A stretch of DNA of 64,000 nucleotides from JAVBLG01 sp031553655 (GCA_031553655.1 JAVBLG010000049.1:1-64000), one strand, 5' to 3'. Shown: positions 1 through 8,736, counted from the stretch's first letter. The notes: generated by a model not told the origin, from the letters alone. Program-made: numbers and translations.

Positions 1-139
1 CCGTCACGTCCGGCTTTTGCCTCGGGCTTCCTTCAGACTCTGCCTCACGACAGCGCCCTTGCCTCCGGCTACTGGTTCCGCTCACTACGGCCCAGAGTGG
101 ACTTGCACCACTTTTAAGAACGCGCCATGTCCGGCGCAC
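1..139 (-). mobile_element. Group II intron, 5' end only (continues off the left edge)
   Basis: Read on the minus strand, the segment begins at 139 with GTGCGCC, the GUGYG-type 5' end of group II introns. It continues with a GC-rich structured region containing short motifs (GCAAGTCCAC, AACCAGTAGCC, GGCAAGGGCG, TCTGAAGGAAGCCCGAGGC) that I recognise from domain I of bacterial group II introns. The traN reading frame resumes exactly at the junction, which fixes the intron boundary. The intron lies antisense to traN, so it could not be spliced from a traN transcript. The reverse transcriptase and the 3' domains lie outside the window. Confidence 0.75.
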
Positions 140-1067
140 GACCTGGGGCCCCGGGCAATGCGCCTGCCGGGGCGCGGACTCCTGCTACCTGAAAGACAAG
201 ATGAATGATGCCACCCACGCCAAACAATGCGAGGGCACGGTCTACATCTTCCCGGGCAAGCAGGAGGAATGCCGCGAAGCGGGCATAGACACCATGGGCG
301 CGAATTGCTGCGACTATCAGCACTCCAGCTCCGGTGAATGCAGCTTCGACGCCATGGCCGAAACTCTGGGCTGGGACAGCGCGGCGATCATGATGGTCAA
401 AACCGTGGGCGGTTATTTCGCGCAGCAATATGTGGTGTCGTCCCTGGCCGAATACGCGGCAACGCAGCTTATTTCCCAGGGAACCCTGCCGTTCTGGGCC
501 TCGGGCCCGTACAGCCTCTTCGGCGACCTCAGCGTGGAAATGATGAAGGGCTTTGCCGATGTGGCGCTTTCGGCCGGAGGCAGCATTGCCGAGGCCACCA
601 GCTTTGTGGCCGGGCAGATCGCCGCGGCCATCGGCAATGTGATCTCCTTCGTGGGCTACGCCTACATGATTTACCAGATGTACAACATGGTCAAGGCCAT
701 GCAGGAATGCAAGCCCGGTGAAAAAATACTCTGGTGCAAGGTGGCCAAAAAATCCTGCATCTTCACCGGCCACAAATGCACCACGCGCATCTTCGGCGTT
801 TGCCTGCAAAAAATCGAACGCCAGTGCTGCTACGAAACCAGTCTGGCCCGCATCATCCACGAACAGGGCCGCCCGCAACTGGGCATGGGCCAGAATGACT
901 GCCGGGGTTTCACCTTGGAAGAATTCGCCCGGCTTGATTTCTCTCGCATGGATTTCAGCGAGTATGCCGACGATCTCACCCGCCAACTGCTTAATGAAGG
1001 GCAAATTGTGAACAAAGTGCAATCCATTGTGGACAAATACACTCAGCAGATGGAGGGTGTGAAGTGA
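140..1067 (+). pseudogene. traN: TraN, C-terminal part, gene interrupted by antisense group II intron
   Basis: TraN is the outer-membrane, cysteine-rich protein that stabilises mating pairs in F-type conjugation. The frame is open from the intron junction onward; an internal ATG at 201 also exists but is not the native start. The product is rich in paired cysteines (CAC, CC, CXXXC, QCC) and ends with a TraN-like segment around DCRGFTLEEFARLDFSRMDFSEY. It has a hydrophobic Gly/Ala-rich stretch in the middle. The stop overlaps the traU start by 4 bp (GTGA), so translation of traU was probably coupled. The N-terminal half should lie left of the intron. Whether a functional protein can be made is doubtful because the intron is on the opposite strand. 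Confidence 0.7.
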
Positions 1068-2116
1068 TTTTTCCAAACGATTCCAGTAAAATATTCAATA
1101 AATTCCAGACAATAAAGTGTAGCGCATTCAAGGCGTGTTTCATTGCTGCATTGGCTGTGATGCTCATTTTGCCACATCAAGCCCAGGCCGTGTGCAAGAC
1201 CACTTTCGTGAATCCGCTGACGGATCCGGCCTGGCCCTGCATGTTTCCCATTCGCCTGGCGGGCATAGCGCTCACCCCCTCGGCCCCGGATCCGGAAACA
1301 TATGTTTCCGCGCCGCTCTGTTCCTGCCAGGACGGGGCTTTCAAACGCGTGGGCTTCACCATGGGTTTCCGCGAGCCTTCCTATATGGTTGATGTGACCA
1401 AAGATTCCTGGTGCTTCGCCGGGCTTGGCCTGGATATGGGCAAAAGCTCGGTATGGGGTGACGGCTCCGAAGGCGGGCTCGCCGGCAAAAAGAGCATGGC
1501 CGAACTCTACTACGCCAACACCCACAGCTATTACTACAATCCGCTCTACATTCTGGAAATCCTGCTCGACGCCAAATGCCTGGACAAAGCGCCGATGGCC
1601 ATAACCGACATTTCGGAGATTCGGCCCGATCATAATGACGCTGTGCTCAATCTGATGATGTACCCGCAGAGCCTGTTGTTTTCCAATCCCGTTTCCGTGG
1701 CCGTATGCATGGCCGATTCCATTGCCGCGACCACCGGCTATCCTCTGGACGCGCTTTTCTGGTGCGCCGGAACCTGGGGGCCGGTTTATCCGCTTACCGG
1801 CCACAGCACGGTAAAGGGCAACACCAATATATCGGCCTCGGCCAATGTGGCGGTCAAGAGCATCGCCCGCGCCCACAACAATTTGATGCTATGGGGCACC
1901 AAGGGCGAGGCCGCTCTGTGCGGATTCTATCCGCAGCCGGTGACGATGAAATCCCAATACAAAATTCAGCCGGTGCGCCCCCTGCAAACCGGCTCCTGCG
2001 TGCCCATCGGGCGCTCGGAGCTGCTATGGGGGGCCGGAAACAACCCGCCAGCTCCGGGCAAGGCCGACAACTTCGCCTATCTGCTATGGCGCTGGCGGGA
2101 TTGCTGTGCGTTCTGA
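1064..2116 (+). CDS. traU: Conjugal transfer protein TraU
   Basis: TraU is a periplasmic F-type type IV secretion protein needed for pilus assembly and DNA transfer. The 350-residue product has an N-terminal signal region (hydrophobic residues about 24-42, ending in AQA), then the family start VCKTTFVNPLTDPAWPCMFP and IRLAGIAL, a SPLC-like CSC pair, and many spaced cysteines expected to form disulfides. Length fits the family (about 330-350). It starts with GTG inside the traN stop codon. No further transfer genes follow; a replication gene comes next, so this is the edge of a transfer region or a rearranged remnant. Confidence 0.85.
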   Translation: MIFPNDSSKIFNKFQTIKCSAFKACFIAALAVMLILPHQAQAVCKTTFVNPLTDPAWPCMFPIRLAGIALTPSAPDPETYVSAPLCSCQDGAFKRVGFTMGFREPSYMVDVTKDSWCFAGLGLDMGKSSVWGDGSEGGLAGKKSMAELYYANTHSYYYNPLYILEILLDAKCLDKAPMAITDISEIRPDHNDAVLNLMMYPQSLLFSNPVSVAVCMADSIAATTGYPLDALFWCAGTWGPVYPLTGHSTVKGNTNISASANVAVKSIARAHNNLMLWGTKGEAALCGFYPQPVTMKSQYKIQPVRPLQTGSCVPIGRSELLWGAGNNPPAPGKADNFAYLLWRWRDCCAF

Positions 2117-2152
2117 TTCACATCCATCATTTAAAATCAGGCGGCAAATCCG

Positions 2153-3130
2153 ATGAGTCGCGGCTATGTCACAGTGTGGCGCACCCTGGAAGACAGCGGC
2201 ATTTTGGCCAATGCCGATGCCTGCCAGATGTTCCTCTACTTCATGCTCAAGGCCACGCATAAAGAGCGCAAGGAAGGGGTTGGCAAACAGGTGGTGGATT
2301 TGCGGCCTGGGCAACTCGTCACCAGCCGCAAGCATCTGGCCCTGGCTTTGGGCAGCAGCGAACAACGGGTCAGAACAACTCTGAATTTTCTCGAAAAATC
2401 TGGAATTATCAACCAGCGGACAACCAACAAGTACAGCGTAATTTCTATAATAAATTATGGCACATGCCAGCAGCAACAACCAACAGTAAACCAGCCGGCT
2501 AACCAGGAAGCAACCAGCTTCCAACCAGCAATCAACCCACAAACAACCAGCGAGCAACCAGCAGAGGCCGGGCATCAGATCACAAAACAAGAATGTAAGA
2601 AAGAAATAATTAATAATAATATTATCCCCCCCACCCCCCAAAAGGGGGAGCTTGTTGGGGCTGCGGAAGAACAGCCGCTGTCGCCTGAAGTTGCCGATAA
2701 GGGCAACCCTGGAGCAAAAGCCGGAGCAACGCGCTCCCCTGGCGGCTCCAAAGCGGAGCTTCGGGCGGTCATGGAGCAATACACCGCCAATCCCGACCTG
2801 CGCACGGCCCTGGAGGATTTTCGCCTAATGCGCGAGCGGATTCGCAAGCCCATGACCGTGAAAGCCCTGTCGCTCATTCTGCGTCAGTTGGACACTCTGG
2901 CCGACGACGACAAGACCAAAATCGAAATTCTGGAGCAATCCATCATGAGCTCCTGGCAGAAAGTATATGCCCTGGACAGGGCCAGAGCCTCTCCGGTTGC
3001 CAAAGTTGGGCCAAGCGCCCAGGCGAGCAGGAACAACCAAGGCATGGCCAGGCAGTACGAACAACCAACACTCCCGGAATGGGCTAAAGAGGTGATGGAA
3101 AATGCAATGCGAACAGGCACAGAAGGCTGA
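2153..3130 (+). CDS. Lambda-O/DnaD-like replication initiator with embedded origin repeats
   Basis: The N-terminal 100 residues form a winged-helix type domain (start MSRGYVTVWRTL; LRPGQLVTSRKHLALALG; SSEQRVRTTLNFLEKSGII), as in phage replisome organisers. A low-complexity Asn/Gln/Pro/Thr linker (about 105-145) follows, then a C-terminal helical domain (FRLMRERIRKPMTVKALSLIL, DKTKIEILEQSIMSSW) typical of phage and plasmid replication proteins that recruit the helicase. The linker DNA contains 11-bp spaced AACCAGC repeats and an AT-rich tract, suggesting that the origin lies inside the gene as in lambda O. The 3' end overlaps the next gene, a DnaC-type loader, by 29 bp, matching the O-P arrangement. 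The function is inferred from domain type and context. Confidence 0.7.
   Translation: MSRGYVTVWRTLEDSGILANADACQMFLYFMLKATHKERKEGVGKQVVDLRPGQLVTSRKHLALALGSSEQRVRTTLNFLEKSGIINQRTTNKYSVISIINYGTCQQQQPTVNQPANQEATSFQPAINPQTTSEQPAEAGHQITKQECKKEIINNNIIPPTPQKGELVGAAEEQPLSPEVADKGNPGAKAGATRSPGGSKAELRAVMEQYTANPDLRTALEDFRLMRERIRKPMTVKALSLILRQLDTLADDDKTKIEILEQSIMSSWQKVYALDRARASPVAKVGPSAQASRNNQGMARQYEQPTLPEWAKEVMENAMRTGTEG
2489..2562 (+). repeat. 11-bp-spaced iterons (AACCAGC), probable replication origin
   Basis: AACCAGC occurs at 2489, 2512, 2523, 2545 and 2556, with one-base variants AACCAGG at 2501 and AACCCAC at 2534; another perfect copy is at 2411. From 2501 onward the start-to-start distance is exactly 11 bp, one helical turn. 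Because 11 is not a multiple of three, the repeat cannot be explained by a repeated peptide. Helically phased initiator sites within the initiator gene resemble the lambda origin. Confidence 0.65.
2595..2640 (+). other. AT-rich tract followed by C-run, candidate DNA unwinding element
   Basis: About 30 bases (2595-2625) are almost only A and T (runs of AATAAT) inside a gene that is otherwise mixed in composition. A block of C runs follows, then AAAAGGGGGA. The tract lies 30 bp downstream of the iterons, the position of an unwinding element in iteron-type origins. It still codes in frame (residues EIINNNIIPP). Confidence 0.5.
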
Positions 3131-3881
3131 TTTCCAGGCAATGGTCAACAACGCCAAAGCAGCGGCTGATGCGCGAAACCGCGAAATTGCCGGCCGCTGC
3201 CCGCAACACGGTGATTTCACCTATGGCGATCTGAGCGCCATAGATTCGTTGTCCGTGGCCTGCCCCAAGTGCCAGGAGGCGGGACGGGAAAAAAAGACTG
3301 CGGCCGAGCGTCACAAATGGCTGGAAGAAAAATCAGGCATTCCCCGACGCTTCAGAACTCTTGGATTTTCCGCCTTCAGGCCGCCCGTTGCCGCGGCAAA
3401 GCGGGCATGCGGCATAGCCCAGGATTATGCGCATAATTTCGCCAAATACTACGAAGACGGGCGTTCTCTTGTCCTTTACGGCCGCACCGGCACCGGCAAA
3501 AGCATGCTGGCCTGCGCCATGGCCCGGCACATCATCCTGACGCACGGGCGGCACTGCAAATACGCCACGGCCTATCACATCGTGCGCGACATCAAAGCCA
3601 CTTTCAAAAACGGAGCGGATGAAAAAGAAGTGGTTAAAGGCTTTATCGAGCCGGCGCTGCTGATTGTCGATGAGGTTGGCGTGCAGTTCGGCACGGATAC
3701 GGAAAAACTGCTTCTCTTTGAAGTGCTGAACGGCCGCTATGAGGAGATAAAGCCGTCCATTGTGATTTCAAATTTGAATCAGAGCGAGATCGTGGATTAC
3801 CTGGGCGACCGCGCGCTCGACCGTATGCGGGAAAACGGCGGCGCGGCCCTGCTTTTTGACTGGGACAGTCACAGGCATTAG
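3102..3881 (+). CDS. DnaC-type helicase loader ATPase
   Basis: A 259-residue AAA+ protein of the DnaC/IstB class that would load the replicative helicase at the origin. Walker A is GRTGTGKS at about residues 127-134, Walker B LLIVDEVG near 187-194, and sensor-like VISNLNQSEI follows. The N-terminal third has a likely zinc site (CPQHGDF at 33 and CPKC at 54-57), common in phage and plasmid loaders. It ends with the family's arginine region RALDRMRENGG. The start lies inside the upstream initiator gene, so the two are translated together. Confidence 0.85.
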   Translation: MQCEQAQKADFQAMVNNAKAAADARNREIAGRCPQHGDFTYGDLSAIDSLSVACPKCQEAGREKKTAAERHKWLEEKSGIPRRFRTLGFSAFRPPVAAAKRACGIAQDYAHNFAKYYEDGRSLVLYGRTGTGKSMLACAMARHIILTHGRHCKYATAYHIVRDIKATFKNGADEKEVVKGFIEPALLIVDEVGVQFGTDTEKLLLFEVLNGRYEEIKPSIVISNLNQSEIVDYLGDRALDRMRENGGAALLFDWDSHRH

Positions 3882-4110
3882 CGGAATATGCTCGGCAAGG
3901 TCATGGAATTTCAGTTTAATAGCTTTAGCGCAAAATTATCATGGGATTAACCAATTATAAGATACAAAGCTATACTTAAAAATAGATATTTGGCAATATG
4001 ATTTGATTGCCTCGTGCGCCATGGGCCATGGAAAACCCGTGGCGGAATCACCAGACGAAAACCTCAAAACCGGCGTAATCCCATTGGATACGCTTATAAC
4101 GAGAACTGAC

Positions 4111-4488
4111 ATGCGCGCGCATAAAAAATATACCCTGAATTCGGATCAGCTCATAAATTACAGCGGTCTTGGCTACACCATGTCGCTTATAGGCGGTAAA
4201 CACAAAATGCTCATCCTGTTTTGCCTGTTAAATTTGACTACAGCCCGGGCGAGCCGCCTGAGAAGCATGATTGCTCCCATCTCCATTAATTATTTGCGAT
4301 TAATTCTGAAGCAGATGGAGAACGATGGACTGATCGTCTGTAAAAAATCAAACCATAAAATCCCAAGGGTTGAATTCAGCCTCACCAAAGAGGGCAAATC
4401 CCTGAAGCCTGTGCTGACAAGGTTGTGCAGTTGGGGCGTGAAGCACGGTGAAAGTAAAAGCCAACTTCTCACTATTGAAGGCCAATAG
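4111..4488 (+). CDS. HxlR-family winged-helix regulator
   Basis: The product (126 aa from ATG 4111) has the HxlR layout: YTMSLIGGKHKMLILFCL at the first helix, then an arginine-rich segment, SINYLRLILKQMENDGLIVCKK (recognition helix) and a VEFSLTKEGKSL wing. Typical members are 110-130 aa, so the ATG at 4111 is preferred over an ATG at 4021 or a TTG at 4003 that would add an unconserved tail. No cysteine sits at the usual redox-sensing position near the N-terminus. It has no close partner; its target is unknown. The roughly 230 bp upstream (3882-4110) are AT-rich and hold no gene. Confidence 0.7.
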   Translation: MRAHKKYTLNSDQLINYSGLGYTMSLIGGKHKMLILFCLLNLTTARASRLRSMIAPISINYLRLILKQMENDGLIVCKKSNHKIPRVEFSLTKEGKSLKPVLTRLCSWGVKHGESKSQLLTIEGQ

Positions 4489-4637
4489 TCTAATGAATTC
4501 TGAAAATACGTTGCAATAACGCGAAGTATTATCAGGGGCAGGGGTGGAGAAACTGGACGAACCGGCATTTATCCAAGTGAGTCGGCAATTGAAAGCTGCG
4601 AGTTGCGATAGTATAAGAGCCGTCTTACGGAGGAATC

Positions 4638-5201
4638 ATGGATCACAACATGCTGGCGGGTATCATCGTATTCATGCGCAAGGCGGAAAATTTGAAAAAT
4701 ACCCTTCGCAGCGCTCATACCTCAAACGGCAGGCACGAAAGCAGCGCCGAGCACAGTTGGCGGCTCTGCCTGTTTGTAATGGTCATAAGCAAGTTCTTTG
4801 ACGGCATTGATGCTGACAAATTGCTCCGTCTGGCGGTTATCCACGATCTCGGGGAAGCTGTTTGCGGTGACATTCCAGCCATCCACCAAATTGCTTCCAC
4901 CGGCAAAGCAACAGTAGAACGCCTGGGAATGTGTGAGCTTTGCGCGGATCTGCCGCCTGATTTACAAGCGGAACTGCTTGCGTTGTGGGATGAGTACGAC
5001 ACCGCAAGCACTCCGGAAGCGCGCATAATCAAGGGATTGGACAAATTGGAGACGATTAGCCAGCATAACCAGGGCCGTAATCCTCCTGATTTCGATTATG
5101 CATTCAACCTTGCCTACGGGCAGGAGTATATGGATTTTCACCCTCTGCTCAAACAGATTCGGGCAATCCTGGACGGGGAAACCCGTATAAGGGCCAAGTA
5201 A
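4638..5201 (+). CDS. HD-domain hydrolase (HDDC2/YfbR-like)
   Basis: A 187-residue HD-superfamily protein, probably a metal-dependent nucleotidase acting on deoxynucleoside monophosphates. The metal motif is visible as SSAEHSWRLCLFV (first His), VIHDLGEAVCGDIP (HD pair followed by E), and a later D in KGLDKLE. A strong ribosome binding site (GGAGG) precedes ATG 4638. It stands alone between convergent neighbours. The substrate cannot be deduced. Confidence 0.8.
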   Translation: MDHNMLAGIIVFMRKAENLKNTLRSAHTSNGRHESSAEHSWRLCLFVMVISKFFDGIDADKLLRLAVIHDLGEAVCGDIPAIHQIASTGKATVERLGMCELCADLPPDLQAELLALWDEYDTASTPEARIIKGLDKLETISQHNQGRNPPDFDYAFNLAYGQEYMDFHPLLKQIRAILDGETRIRAK

Positions 5202-5251
5202 CTACGATCTAAAGAGTTTTACTTTACGCAGATTAGATGATGCATACCCTC

Positions 5252-5275
5252 GGCCGTCCTTACGCACGGCCATTT
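5252..5275 (+). terminator. Possible weak terminator after the HD hydrolase
   Basis: GGCCGT (5252-5257) and ACGGCC (5266-5271) form a 6-bp stem with an 8-nt loop, followed by ATTTT. It is short and the T run is poor. Confidence 0.35.
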
Positions 5276-5430
5276 TCCGGGTCTTTCCTCCAAGCTTGAC
5301 ACCGGCGGAATGGGCATGGGTCGGACATTAGTTTTCAACTGATGCTCGGCTCGTTTTTATGAATAATTCGGCATACTGGATATATAAGGCCAAAAGCCCA
5401 GCCTCTGGCGGCAAGCGCCTCCGCTGCAAC

Positions 5431-5982
5431 TTAATGAGGAATTGACACTCTATCCTCGTCAAAATCGCCTTGCTCAGCCCCGGCATGGCAGGCAATGCAA
5501 TTTTGTAAGCCGCCTACTGAAGCCTGATTGAAGACGGCTGGGGCAATCTTTCTATGTTTCCGCTGGATATAAGGCTGCGTAGATATGCGCTCCGGGACGT
5601 CCCCATGGGAACGCTTCATAATCTTTCTGCCGATTTTGCCGCCGTTCCTGTCCGCCGCATTTGCAAGCAGATAGTCTGACACCTGCCGCTTTGCCTCCGC
5701 ATCCAAGCTGATTGTAGCTCCAAAATGGTCATCCGGCGTATCAAGTATTTTACGCCAGGACGCTTCGGGCAGCAGATAGGCTCCATAGGCCATATGGCAA
5801 CTTCCACAGCTTTCCTTATATGCCGCCGGCATCTGGTACGAATGGGCAAAGTCGCTCTTATGCGACCGCTCCCGCCTTTTTCTGCCATGGTCATCCGCAA
5901 ACGCGCTTGAGAACGCAAATACGCTGAATAGAATAAAACAAGCCGCAACCGGGAAAAATTGAGTCCAAGTAGCCTTTTTCAT
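5431..5982 (-). CDS. Periplasmic diheme cytochrome c (DHC-like)
   Basis: A 183-residue exported cytochrome with a signal peptide (residues 1-29, ending AFA) and two CXXCH heme motifs, CGSCH at 59-63 and CIACH at 162-166. The sequence between them (MPAAYKESCGSCHMAYGAYLLP, then a W-x-KIL helix) resembles the DHC family found beside cytochrome b-type membrane proteins. It is the last gene of a three-gene operon with a membrane protein 3 bp upstream and a heme-binding EB_dh-like protein. Its likely role is passing electrons in the periplasm between the membrane and the EB_dh partner. Donor and acceptor are unknown. Confidence 0.8.
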   Translation of the reverse strand: MKKATWTQFFPVAACFILFSVFAFSSAFADDHGRKRRERSHKSDFAHSYQMPAAYKESCGSCHMAYGAYLLPEASWRKILDTPDDHFGATISLDAEAKRQVSDYLLANAADRNGGKIGRKIMKRSHGDVPERISTQPYIQRKHRKIAPAVFNQASVGGLQNCIACHAGAEQGDFDEDRVSIPH

Positions 5983-5985
5983 GAT

Positions 5986-6537
5986 TTACGCTAACCTCTT
6001 TTTGCGGATAAAGCCCAGGCCCGCCAGCAACAAGGCAATGACCACAAGCAGCCCCAGAGCGAAGTTCGGCAGGTAATAGGTTGTATAAACTTCCCAGCCA
6101 AAAGCGCGCAACATTTTGGAAAGCGTTGTTTTTAGACCGCCAAGCCCACCTCCCAAGGTGGCGGTTACGGCGAACAGCCCGCAACCTATAAACGCCAGGC
6201 CGGCCATAACAAAACGGAGAGCGCCTTCCCACAATGCCTCACCCGCGCGCAGGCGGATAAACAGCACCGCCGCCCAGAAAACCGTACACCATGCGGCAAA
6301 AAGCATATGGTTACGCCCAAGGGGAGTGGTGGATACAGCTTCCCAGGGCCAGACGGAGTAGCCTGTCAGCAATGTGCCCGATGCGGTGACAAGCGCGGCC
6401 GTCAGCACAAATAAAAGCACCCGCGCCAACGATTTGGCCATCTGGCTGTCACTGAAAGCGCGAAAAATGATAATCAGGGCGGAGAAGCTCCAGAGCGCCA
6501 AAGAAAGATGCACAAACATGCTATGATATTGTTTCAT
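5986..6537 (-). CDS. Four-helix membrane protein, possible heme b/quinone partner
   Basis: The 183-residue product has about four to five transmembrane segments (residues 8-27, 38-60, 77-96, 104-128, 157-176). Histidines near the membrane face (QYHSMFVHLSL, GRNHMLFAAW) could be heme ligands. The layout resembles DUF2231-like or cytochrome-b-like proteins, but I do not recognise a firm family. The start ATG overlaps the stop of the upstream EB_dh-like gene by 4 bp and the diheme cytochrome follows, so it is probably the membrane anchor or quinone-reactive subunit of the same complex. Confidence 0.6.
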   Translation of the reverse strand: MKQYHSMFVHLSLALWSFSALIIIFRAFSDSQMAKSLARVLLFVLTAALVTASGTLLTGYSVWPWEAVSTTPLGRNHMLFAAWCTVFWAAVLFIRLRAGEALWEGALRFVMAGLAFIGCGLFAVTATLGGGLGGLKTTLSKMLRAFGWEVYTTYYLPNFALGLLVVIALLLAGLGFIRKKRLA

Positions 6538-7991
6538 GGCTGATTCCCCTTTTCTTTACGCCCGCAGGCCACAGCCAGGCCGATACCCATGCCGACGATG
6601 AGCGCGAGGCCGGCAAGCAGCGTAAGCCGCCATTGTTTCCCAATCTTATCCGCAAATTCGGCCTCAACCCCATAATGGGCAAGCTGCTCCGGCGTGTGAT
6701 GCGCAACGGCCGGTTGTCCCTGGCGGATGTAGTCCGCCCCGGCATGGTGTTTGCTGTTCAGGTGCGGCCAGTTGACCTGACCCGGATAGAACAGGGTGAT
6801 CTCAAGCCACCTATCGTTCCACCCGGTCATATCGCCCTCAAACTTTTGCGCCATAAGGGCCGCATCCCGGCCCAGGCCCAAGGATACCGGCAATGATACA
6901 TAGTGCCAGCGTCCGGCATTGGCATCCCGATGCACGGAAAACGCGGCGGTATACGCGCCCTGATCCTTCAGGATTTTGTCATCCAACGGATGCCCGGTCT
7001 CCAGCTTGCGCCTCAATTCAACATTCCAGTATCCGTTTTCCCAATGCCCTCTGCCCTGTACGGCGATATCACCGGCGGAGCCTTTGGGTTCCCGCAAAAA
7101 ACGGCGCGGCAGAACATCGCCATCGGCCCATCCCGCATTGGGATCAAAGGCGACGGCATCGTCCATGGTCAGGAAGTAGGCGGAATCCTGGGTCAGTTTT
7201 TTCCCGATCATGTCATCCCACTTCAAAGCCTTGTAACCAGTGACCGCGCTGTTGAACATATACCGGGGGAGCTTTGCCTTGCCATCCCAATTGGTGGCAA
7301 CAACGCTTGTGCCCTGATCGGTATAGCGGGCTTCGGCAACAAACTGGTCATCAGACATATTGACAGGATTAGAGCGGTTGGCGCGCCAGTGCCATAAATC
7401 GACAAAATACCCGGCAGCGCGCTGCGCCTGCAAAACCTGCTCGGAGCGCACCGAGCCCCAGTCGTTAATGTCCATGCGTGTTTGCGGCAAATGCTTGGTG
7501 ATTTCGCTCAGCTTCTTCTTTTCTCCGAGATAAGGGTGCGCCGCTACCTCCTTTTTGTCGGCGTGAGTGCTGAATCCCGCCATTCCGGATCCAATGACAT
7601 AGTAGCCGCCATACCGGGCAAACTCGGGAACGCTGCCGTCGTCCAACATCATGGCCACCCTGTCTTCACCCAGCCCGTCGGGATCGGACCAGGGCATGCC
7701 TCCGCCTTTTGCGGACCATTTCCCATCCTGATAGACGAGCACATCATGAAGGAAACCGGGATATTCCGAAGGCCAACGATACCGGAAAAAGATAAAAGTG
7801 TCGTTGTAGGCCGCCTTCACCTGTAACGGCATGGTCAGTTGATCGGGGATGTGGATGTTATTTTGCGGATCGTTTTTGATTACGCCAGAGCCGTGTACCG
7901 CCCATGTCAGCAGAAGGCCCCCCAGAAACAGCGCAAAGATTACAAGAGCCGTTCGTTCACAGGGAGTCTTGCCGGTTATGTCATTCCCCAT
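6534..7991 (-). CDS. Ethylbenzene-dehydrogenase-like heme-binding membrane protein
   Basis: A 485-residue protein with an N-terminal membrane segment (about 14-33), a large periplasmic domain, and a C-terminal membrane helix (about 455-477) followed by a basic tail. The central domain carries features of the EB_dh/cytochrome c-552 type heme-binding fold: VKAAYNDTFIFFRYRWPS, the DRVAMMLDDGSVPEFARYGGYYV segment, and DLWHWRANRSNP. That family binds a single heme b in DMSO-reductase-type enzymes and related periplasmic electron carriers. AGGAGG precedes the ATG. It leads the operon with the membrane protein and diheme cytochrome. No molybdenum catalytic subunit is nearby, so it may work in electron transfer alone. 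Confidence 0.7.
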   Translation of the reverse strand: MGNDITGKTPCERTALVIFALFLGGLLLTWAVHGSGVIKNDPQNNIHIPDQLTMPLQVKAAYNDTFIFFRYRWPSEYPGFLHDVLVYQDGKWSAKGGGMPWSDPDGLGEDRVAMMLDDGSVPEFARYGGYYVIGSGMAGFSTHADKKEVAAHPYLGEKKKLSEITKHLPQTRMDINDWGSVRSEQVLQAQRAAGYFVDLWHWRANRSNPVNMSDDQFVAEARYTDQGTSVVATNWDGKAKLPRYMFNSAVTGYKALKWDDMIGKKLTQDSAYFLTMDDAVAFDPNAGWADGDVLPRRFLREPKGSAGDIAVQGRGHWENGYWNVELRRKLETGHPLDDKILKDQGAYTAAFSVHRDANAGRWHYVSLPVSLGLGRDAALMAQKFEGDMTGWNDRWLEITLFYPGQVNWPHLNSKHHAGADYIRQGQPAVAHHTPEQLAHYGVEAEFADKIGKQWRLTLLAGLALIVGMGIGLAVACGRKEKGNQP

Positions 7992-8058
7992 ATTGCCTCC
8001 TGGCAGGCTGCCTGGTCATCAGGGCCGCCGCGCCCGCGCGGCAGCCCGAGGAGATATA

Positions 8059-8736
8059 TTAAGTGACTATTTTGTACTCTATCAGCTTTTCATCCGGCTC
8101 GGCGCATATGGGGCAATACTTGGGACGGTTCCGCAAAATAATATTGCCGCACTCCGGGCAACGGTAAATTTTCGCGTATTTCTCCTTGTCAAACTTGTCA
8201 ATGTTTTTCAACAGATCAGCATATATGACCGCGTGAACCTCTTCCCCCAGTTTGGCGAGAATAAAGACCAGGCGCGCATCAGTCATATGCTCATCTTCGG
8301 CAATGTTGATAAACTCGGGATACATTTTCGTGTATTCCGCAGTCTCTCCGTCTATGGCCGCTTGCAGGTTCTCTTTGGTAGTGCCGCTCTTAAATTTGCC
8401 GGCTTCCGGCTTTGTAACCTTTTCCAAGTTTTGCGCAATGCGGAACTCGTCTTCGGCATGCTTGAATTCGGCTGCGGCAATCGCCCGGAAAATCGCGCCG
8501 ATTTCCTTGTGGCCTTCCTTGTCGGCCACATCCGCGAAAGCGTTGTATTTTGTGCCGGCTTCTATTTCACCCTTAACAGCGTACATAAGGCTTTTCAATG
8601 TCCCAGGGTACGAAGCAGGAGCCGCGGACTTGGCAGCCGCCACAGCCGATATTGGGGATGTAAGCCCGGCAATTGCGCCTCCGGCAGCAATACCGCCCAT
8701 CAAACCCAATATATGCCGCCTCTTGAAAGTACTCAT
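8059..8736 (-). CDS. Tat-exported rubrerythrin
   Basis: Rubrerythrins are non-heme iron peroxidases that protect anaerobes from peroxide. The 225-residue product begins with a twin-arginine signal (KRRHILGLMGG, then an AG-rich helix), followed by a ferritin-like diiron domain (EIEAGTKYNAFADVA; AEFKHAEDEFR; DGETAEYTKMYPEF; GEEVHAVIYADLL) and a C-terminal rubredoxin knuckle pair (CPECG and CPIC). The start at 8736 is chosen because GGAGGA lies just upstream and it opens directly into the Tat signal. Export is unusual; most rubrerythrins are cytoplasmic. Confidence 0.88.
   Translation of the reverse strand: MSTFKRRHILGLMGGIAAGGAIAGLTSPISAVAAAKSAAPASYPGTLKSLMYAVKGEIEAGTKYNAFADVADKEGHKEIGAIFRAIAAAEFKHAEDEFRIAQNLEKVTKPEAGKFKSGTTKENLQAAIDGETAEYTKMYPEFINIAEDEHMTDARLVFILAKLGEEVHAVIYADLLKNIDKFDKEKYAKIYRCPECGNIILRNRPKYCPICAEPDEKLIEYKIVT

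Noticed and set aside
17..208. Plus-strand open frame over the left end
   Set aside because: It is antisense to group II intron domain I sequence and has no ribosome binding site or family motif.
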